From the NCBI GenBank assembly GCA_024228935.1, contig JAAESX010000091.1, positions 224,435 to 288,434 of the forward strand: DNA of 64,000 nucleotides, written 5' to 3'. This document shows, in pieces, positions 59,704-64,000 of the stretch. Both the position numbers and the translations under genes were made by a program. How positions within the stretch are numbered: position 1 is the first letter of the stretch; the number at the start of each line of letters is the position of its first letter. The notes under the pieces are model-generated. The model was not told the origin of the DNA and made no database searches. It saw nothing but the letters and a program-made list of their open reading frames with translations. This stretch comes from Pseudomonadota bacterium. Its GTDB lineage: Bacteria > Myxococcota_A > UBA796 > CAJQPC01.

Positions 59704-60893
59704 GCGAAGCGGCTGACCACCAGCGAGCCGTTGCTGCCGCCGAAGCCGAACGCGTTCGTGAGCGCGTGCTGGATGCGAGCCTCGCGCGCGACGAACGGGA
59801 TGTGCTCGACCCGGCACTCGGGGTCCGGCGTGTCGAGGTTGATGGTCGGAGGCAGCACACCGTCGCGGACCGCCAGCAGGCTGACGATGGCCTCGACCGC
59901 GCCGCACGCGGCCACCAGGTGACCCATCATCGACTTGGTCGAGCTGACGGGCACGGCGTGGTCGCCGAAGACCTTTCGGACGCCGCGGCTCTCGGAGACG
60001 TCGTTCATCGGGGTCGAGGTGCCATGGGCGTTGACGTACCCGATGTCTTCCGGCGCGAGCCCCGCGTCCGCGATGGCGAGTTCCATGGCCTGGGCCGCTC
60101 CGCGACCGTCCGGCGGGGAGTCCGTGATGCGGTAGGCATTGCACGAGCACCCGAAGCCGGTGATCTCGCCAAGGATGGTGGCGCCGCGAGCCCGGGCGCT
60201 CTCGAGCTCCTCCAGCACCAGCACGCCGGCTCCCTCGCCGAGGACGAATCCATCGCGGTGCTTGTCGAAGGGCCTGGACGCCGCCGACGGGTCCTCGTTC
60301 CGCGTCGAGAGCGCGCCCAGCAGCGAGAACCCGGTGACCATGACAGGGTTCACGAGCAGATCGGCGCCGCCGACGACCATGACGTCGACCTCGCCCCGGC
60401 GGATGCGGAGGCCCCCCTCGCCGACCGCCTGCGAGGAGCTCGTGCAGGCCGTGCTGATGGTGGTCGTCGGCCCCATCGCCCCCACACGCTCGGCGACGTA
60501 CTTCGAGGGCGCCTGGGGTGCCGCGCGCTCGATCTCCCCCCGCTCGGGGACCTGGGCCAGGCGGTACCGGCGCCCGATGACACCGAGGCTCGGGCGAGCG
60601 GCCTCGCTGCCCATGCACACCCCGATGCGGGCCGGAGACGACGCGATGGGTCCGGCCATGGCGAGCGCCTCGGCCAGGGCCCGCTCGGTCAGGTCGAGCT
60701 TGAGCTGGCCCTCGTCGTCGGCCGACGACACGTCCACCTCGGCGGCGAACCGGACCGGGAAGCCCGTCGGGTCGAAGCGCTCGATGGGGCCGATGCCGCT
60801 CTGCCCCTCGCACAGGGCGCTCCAGGTGCTCTCGACGTCCGGCCCCAGCGGCGTGACCATGCCGATCCCGGTGACGACCACCCGACGACGCAT
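59700..60893 (-). CDS. beta-ketoacyl-ACP synthase (FabF-like), active-site complete
   Basis: 397 residues beginning RRVVVTGIGMVTPLG. Catalytic Cys is in TISTACTSSSQAV, His in VNAHGTSTPMND and His in SSTKSMMGHLVAA; the ending is NAFGFGGSNGSLV. This is the second complete condensing enzyme in the cluster and is closer to the FabF consensus than the first. It is joined by a one-base overlap (TGATG) to the dehydratase upstream and by ATGA to the short ketosynthase-like gene downstream. Confidence 0.94.
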   Translation of the reverse strand: MRRRVVVTGIGMVTPLGPDVESTWSALCEGQSGIGPIERFDPTGFPVRFAAEVDVSSADDEGQLKLDLTERALAEALAMAGPIASSPARIGVCMGSEAARPSLGVIGRRYRLAQVPERGEIERAAPQAPSKYVAERVGAMGPTTTISTACTSSSQAVGEGGLRIRRGEVDVMVVGGADLLVNPVMVTGFSLLGALSTRNEDPSAASRPFDKHRDGFVLGEGAGVLVLEELESARARGATILGEITGFGCSCNAYRITDSPPDGRGAAQAMELAIADAGLAPEDIGYVNAHGTSTPMNDVSESRGVRKVFGDHAVPVSSTKSMMGHLVAACGAVEAIVSLLAVRDGVLPPTINLDTPDPECRVEHIPFVAREARIQHALTNAFGFGGSNGSLVVSRFA

Positions 60894-61381
60894 CAGCGGT
60901 CCTCTTTCGGGCAGTCCGCCCAGAGCATCGCGAGCGCCTTCTTCTCGAGCCCCTCGACGCGCAGGCTCTCGGCCTCGTCCTCGAAGGCCACGGCGTTGAA
61001 GACGAAGGTCTCCTCGGCCTGGGCGCAGACCTTGCCGTCGACCAGCGCGCGGACCTTCATCACCGCGGACTCCTCGCGCAGGGCGATGAAGCTCGACTTC
61101 AGCTCGACGACCTGTCCGGGACGGACGAACCGCCGGAACTTCACCTTCTCGGCCATCGTGAAGATGGGAAAGGGCCAGTCGCCGCGCTGCTTTCGAACGG
61201 TGTACCCGATGAGCTTGCCGGAGATCTGGGCCATGGACTCGAGCAGCAGGACGCCGGGCACCACCGGGAAGCCCGGGAAGTGGTCCTGCACCCACGGCTC
61301 GCTCATCGTCCAGGCCTTGGCGCCCCGGACGTGCTCGCCCACGACGAGCTCATCGATTCGGTCGACCAGGAGCCATCGCAT
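60893..61381 (-). CDS. FabZ/FabA-like 3-hydroxyacyl-ACP dehydratase
   Basis: 162 residues, a single hot-dog domain. The FabZ signature reads DHFPGFPVVPGVLLLESMAQ with the catalytic His at 34 and Glu at 48. FRRFVRPGQVVELKS follows as in FabZ. It should remove water from 3-hydroxyacyl-ACP in the chain-building cycle. One-base TGATG overlaps join it to the lipoprotein gene upstream and the ketosynthase downstream. No ketoreductase or enoyl reductase accompanies it, so those steps would be borrowed or missing (polyene-like product). Confidence 0.92.
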   Translation of the reverse strand: MRWLLVDRIDELVVGEHVRGAKAWTMSEPWVQDHFPGFPVVPGVLLLESMAQISGKLIGYTVRKQRGDWPFPIFTMAEKVKFRRFVRPGQVVELKSSFIALREESAVMKVRALVDGKVCAQAEETFVFNAVAFEDEAESLRVEGLEKKALAMLWADCPKEDR

Positions 61382-62223
61382 CAGTCGAGGATTCCCTCGA
61401 GGCAGCTGACGCCCAGGAGCTTCTTGTCCCCGTCGCACTCGGCGTACCGGTGGATCTCGAAGTGGTGGTTGCCCGAGTACGGGGCGTACCACTCGGCGTA
61501 CCAGTGGACCTTGTCGTCGACGAGCTTCGCCTCGACGCCCTGGCCGCCCTCGACCGGCTGATCGTCGAAGAACTGGTCGAAGGTGTATGTGCACTCGGTG
61601 GGCAGCGGGTCGGTGAACGCCGCGGCCGGGACGCTCTCGCCGAGCGCGCCGACGGGGTTGATGCCGTTGCCCTCGAGCTGCTTCTTCGCCGTGGCCCAGT
61701 CCTTGGCGGCGTCGTCGATGAACATGTCGTCGTCGCAGGGCCGGTAGGTGAGCTCGAGGCCTTCGGGGAACTTCAGGAACTCGGTGTAGCCAACGCCCAC
61801 CTGCTGTTCCTTCTCGGTGTCGCCGTCCATCGAGACGCGCACCTCGACCATGCGGATCGCGCACTTGGGCTTGTGGGGCTGGAAGTACAGCCGGGTGAGC
61901 GTCTCGGAGCCCGACTCGAACGCCGCCTTCTTCCGGTCGTCGGGGACCTCGGTCAGCTTCAGGTCCTCGCTGCGGAGCTCGCCCGCCATGACCTTCTTGC
62001 GCCAGCCGCCGTCGACGTACCAGGCGTGCCACGAGCCGCCCTCCTCGAACGTGCGGAGCCGGGTCTTGTGGTCGCCGCTGCTGCCCTGGACCTTGATCCA
62101 GTCGCCGGCCAGCGAGTCCATCCCGATCTCGGGGCACTTGTCTTCGGCCGGGGGGGCCTCCTCGGGCGCGCCGTCGCAGGCGACGAGCCCCGCCAGCACA
62201 CCCGTGATCACCATCAGTCGCAT
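61381..62223 (-). CDS. lipoprotein at head of the fatty-acid-like cluster
   Basis: 280 residues with lipoprotein signal MRLMVITGVLAGLVAC (Cys 16) and a strong AGGAGG ribosome site. The mature part is mixed alpha/beta with four or five Cys (for example FQPHKPKCAIRM, LTYRPCDDD, PTECTYTFDQFFDD, YAECDGDKK). No known family is recognised. Its stop overlaps the dehydratase start (TGATG), so it is probably the first gene of the operon. That suggests a role in handling or transporting the product at the membrane. A TAGGCT box lies about 30 bases upstream. Confidence 0.75.
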   Translation of the reverse strand: MRLMVITGVLAGLVACDGAPEEAPPAEDKCPEIGMDSLAGDWIKVQGSSGDHKTRLRTFEEGGSWHAWYVDGGWRKKVMAGELRSEDLKLTEVPDDRKKAAFESGSETLTRLYFQPHKPKCAIRMVEVRVSMDGDTEKEQQVGVGYTEFLKFPEGLELTYRPCDDDMFIDDAAKDWATAKKQLEGNGINPVGALGESVPAAAFTDPLPTECTYTFDQFFDDQPVEGGQGVEAKLVDDKVHWYAEWYAPYSGNHHFEIHRYAECDGDKKLLGVSCLEGILD

Positions 62224-62297
62224 CGGGACAGGCCTCCTTCGGGACGCGGGAGCCTACCAGATCGACCCGGGCCCTTCTCAGCGGGATCCGGCGCGTC

Positions 62298-62303
62298 TAT
62301 CGT
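62298..62303 (+). promoter_or_regulatory. leaderless-type -10 box (TATCGT)
   Basis: TATCGT ends 7 bases before ATG 62311, with no Shine-Dalgarno. It lies in the divergent region shared with the cluster's lipoprotein gene. Confidence 0.45.
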
Positions 62304-62310
62304 CCAGTGG

Positions 62311-63027
62311 ATGCCGAACGTCAGCGCCTCGGGAGTGACCGTCCGCCACGCGGTGAGCCGCGCCCTGGCGACGGCGAACCTCGCGCCCACCGAGGCGACC
62401 TACCGGGTGCTGTCGGCGCGGGCCTGGCCTCGAAGCGACGGACAGGTCGGTCGGGCCGAGGTCTTCCTCGAGGTCGGAACGCCCCGGCCGCTCGCCCGCT
62501 GGGAGCCTCACGAGCTGGCGGACTGGGTGAACCCGGACGGCGAGCACCCGCTGATGACAGTGGTGGCGCTGCTCGATCCCGTCTTCGTCGAGATCACGCC
62601 GGTGACGTGGGACCGGTGGCTCGGGTGGAGCGACGAGATGCTCCCCGACGACGTCGATCCGCTCTGCCCGGTGGTCCACGTGGGGCACGACCGGGCGCTG
62701 GCCTATGCCGCCGCCATCGGACGCCGGCTCCCGACCCGCGCCGAGTTCCAGGCGCTGTGGGGTGCCGAGACGTACCCCTGGGGTGACCGACGGGACGCCG
62801 CCCTGGGGCGCCACGAGCCGCCTCGCTTCGGCCATGTCCCCGAGGTCGCCGAGCACCCTCCCGTCCGCGGCGTGTACGACCTGGGGTCGTGGCTGTGGCA
62901 CTGGCTCGACGAGCCCGTGCTCGCCGGGGCCTGCGTTCGCGGCAAGCCGGCCTTCGGCGTCCGGGACGTCGAGGGGCCCGTCGGCTTCCGGTGCGTGGTG
63001 GACGCAGGGGCCGCCGACCTCCAGTAG
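62311..63027 (+). CDS. formylglycine-generating enzyme (SUMF1/EgtB)-fold protein
   Basis: 238 residues. The second half follows the FGE-sulfatase fold: VEITPVTWDRWLGW, ALAYAAAIGRRLPTRAEFQ, ETYPWGDRR and VEGPVGFRCV. The central block that carries the copper-binding cysteines of FGE is shortened and has only one Cys (LAGACVRG). The first 80 residues are not recognised. Oxidase or sulfoxide-synthase activity cannot be assumed; a binding role is equally likely. It follows a leaderless-type box and ends nine bases before the next gene. Confidence 0.75.
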   Translation: MPNVSASGVTVRHAVSRALATANLAPTEATYRVLSARAWPRSDGQVGRAEVFLEVGTPRPLARWEPHELADWVNPDGEHPLMTVVALLDPVFVEITPVTWDRWLGWSDEMLPDDVDPLCPVVHVGHDRALAYAAAIGRRLPTRAEFQALWGAETYPWGDRRDAALGRHEPPRFGHVPEVAEHPPVRGVYDLGSWLWHWLDEPVLAGACVRGKPAFGVRDVEGPVGFRCVVDAGAADLQ

Positions 63028-63030
63028 ACT
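63025..63030 (+). promoter_or_regulatory. leaderless-type -10 box (TAGACT)
   Basis: TAGACT ends 6 bases before ATG 63037. The TAG is also the stop codon of the preceding gene. No Shine-Dalgarno is present. Confidence 0.35.
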
Positions 63031-63036
63031 GCGCGC

Positions 63037-64000
63037 ATGCTGCTCCTCATCGCTCTCTCCGGGTGCTGGAAGACCGAGGCCGACATCACGTTCGACGTCG
63101 TCCCCTTCCAGAACGACCTGGTCGCGTCCGAGACCGGCGTCGTCGAGACGCTCGTCACCGATCTGTCCTGTCCCGACGGCGAGCCCGCCAAGATCGTGCT
63201 CGTCTACGACTCGACCTGGGACGAGGCGAAGCCGGCGGCCATCGTGCTGCACAGCTCGGCGTTCGACTACGTGCTGAACCCGCAGGCCGAGTCGGCCCTG
63301 ACCGGCGCCCACTGGGCGGGGACCACGGACGACGGCATCCACCGCATGAGCCAGGCCTGGGGTGTGCAGAAGGTCTGGGAGACCCTGGGGATGTACCCGC
63401 AGGTCGAGCCCGCCGAGGACAACCTCGGGGCGATCCCGACCGCGATCCTCGACGCCGGGATGGTCGGCATCTACCCGACGAACTGCTGGGGCGACCTCTG
63501 GCACAACAGCTCGACGGACGTGCCCAACGACCGCGGGTCCGAGTACCTGGATCGCGAAGGCGGCACCTACGCCTGGTGGATGGTCCGGTTCCTGCAGGAC
63601 GCGACCTTCGCCAGCACGCAGAACATCACGCCTGCCGTTCGCATCGACGGCCAGTCGCTGTACCTGTTCGGCCTGGGCGACGGCGCGCTGGGCGTCGCCG
63701 ATCTGCTCCGGCACGAGGAGATGCCCGCCATCAGCGGCGTGTACCTGGACTCCCCCATCGACGACCTGGACCAGTGGGCCGAGACCGCAGGGGTCGACGA
63801 GGGCCTGGCCCGCATCTACTGGACGCCCTCGGACGACACCGACGACACCGACGACACCGACGACACCGACGACACCGACGACACCGACGCCACCGACGAC
63901 ACCGACGACACCGACGACACCGACGACACCGACGACACCGACGACACCGACGACACCGACGACACCGACGACACCGACGACACCGACGACACCGACGACA
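63037..64000 (+). CDS. lipoprotein, hydrolase-like, with Asp-Asp-Thr repeat tail (3' end beyond window)
   Basis: The first 321 codons are visible. MLLLIALSGC gives a lipidation site at Cys 10, and an in-frame stop at 63025 rules out a longer signal. The folded part (about 20-260) has features of an alpha/beta-hydrolase: KIVLVYDSTWDEAKPAAIVLHSS, and FGLGDGALGVADLL in the place of a nucleophile elbow but with Asp, not Ser. From about residue 266 it enters an uninterrupted DDT repeat that continues off the window edge. Such tails are probably extended, acidic, surface-exposed spacers. Confidence 0.75.
   Translation, partial: MLLLIALSGCWKTEADITFDVVPFQNDLVASETGVVETLVTDLSCPDGEPAKIVLVYDSTWDEAKPAAIVLHSSAFDYVLNPQAESALTGAHWAGTTDDGIHRMSQAWGVQKVWETLGMYPQVEPAEDNLGAIPTAILDAGMVGIYPTNCWGDLWHNSSTDVPNDRGSEYLDREGGTYAWWMVRFLQDATFASTQNITPAVRIDGQSLYLFGLGDGALGVADLLRHEEMPAISGVYLDSPIDDLDQWAETAGVDEGLARIYWTPSDDTDDTDDTDDTDDTDDTDATDDTDDTDDTDDTDDTDDTDDTDDTDDTDDTDDTDD
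63832..64000 (+). repeat. 9-bp tandem repeat (GACGACACC) encoding Asp-Asp-Thr
   Basis: Almost nineteen head-to-tail copies are visible, with no spacers, and the array runs past the window. Only one unit differs (63886-63894, GACGCCACC, giving Asp-Ala-Thr). Copy number changes in multiples of nine keep the frame, so length variation by slippage is expected. Confidence 0.95.

Noticed and set aside
63832..64000. Possible CRISPR array
   Set aside because: The units are 9 bp with no spacers and remain in frame within a lipoprotein gene.
1..64000. tRNA, rRNA, insertion sequences, att sites or phage genes
   Set aside because: None could be recognised by eye on either strand; short RNAs cannot be excluded without a covariance-model search.

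Overview
This 64 kb window is high-GC (roughly 70%), almost entirely coding DNA with no gene-free stretch over 300 bases. It most resembles a Myxococcota (deltaproteobacterial) chromosome. Pointers are abundant lipoproteins, a MYXO-CTERM-like tail on a DUF4215 protein, TSP3-linked OmpA, carboxypeptidase-regulatory/PDZ proteins, a large eukaryote-like Ser/Thr kinase, sigma-54 regulation and DDT-repeat surface proteins. No tRNA, rRNA, CRISPR array, insertion sequence or phage gene was seen, so this looks like ordinary chromosome rather than an island.

Layout. 1-6.7 kb: a sigma-70 family factor (cut by the window edge), trpS, a PPC-domain lipoprotein, a membrane protein, a lipoprotein and a polyprenyl-synthase-like protein lacking the aspartate-rich catalytic motifs. 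6.8-16.7 kb: two coupled unknown genes, a molybdopterin oxidoreductase, lipoproteins, a PilT-like ATPase with a damaged Walker A motif, a beta-helix protein and a TPR/HAMP adenylate cyclase. 16.7-22.2 kb: a hydrolase, a membrane-bound spermidine-synthase-like protein, a tiny Flp-type pilin gene, a GAF/sigma-54 activator and an MBL hydrolase. 22.3-27.6 kb: five genes joined by 4-base overlaps (class III cyclase, truncated globin, acidic retropepsin-like protein, asymmetric ABC exporter pair). 27.6-36.9 kb: an ABC-2-like transporter, then an envelope gene run (acidic exported protein, two paralogous multidomain PDZ proteins, a MYXO-CTERM-like protein, an OmpA protein). 36.9-43.9 kb: a YyaL-NHLRC2 fusion and xanthine dehydrogenase xdhAB. 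44-53 kb: a TPM protein, an MpaB-like oxygenase, a frameshifted SGNH hydrolase, a LemA-like protein, an ABC-F ATPase, miaB and a methyltransferase.

53-62.2 kb is the most striking block: a leftward type II fatty-acid/polyketide-like cluster. It holds a lipoprotein, an FabZ-like dehydratase, an active ketosynthase plus a short inactive one, a transmembrane Ser/Thr kinase, a second active/inactive ketosynthase pair, an acyl carrier protein and a homologue of cyanobacterial acyl-ACP reductase that keeps the expected catalytic cysteine. The inferred product is a chain built on the ACP and released reductively as an aldehyde.

Two genome-wide habits recur. About ten genes have a TAnnnT hexamer 6-7 bases before the start codon and no Shine-Dalgarno, which suggests leaderless mRNAs. 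Many exported proteins have 8-11-residue signal peptides with no basic residue. Several proteins look like pseudoenzymes built on familiar folds.
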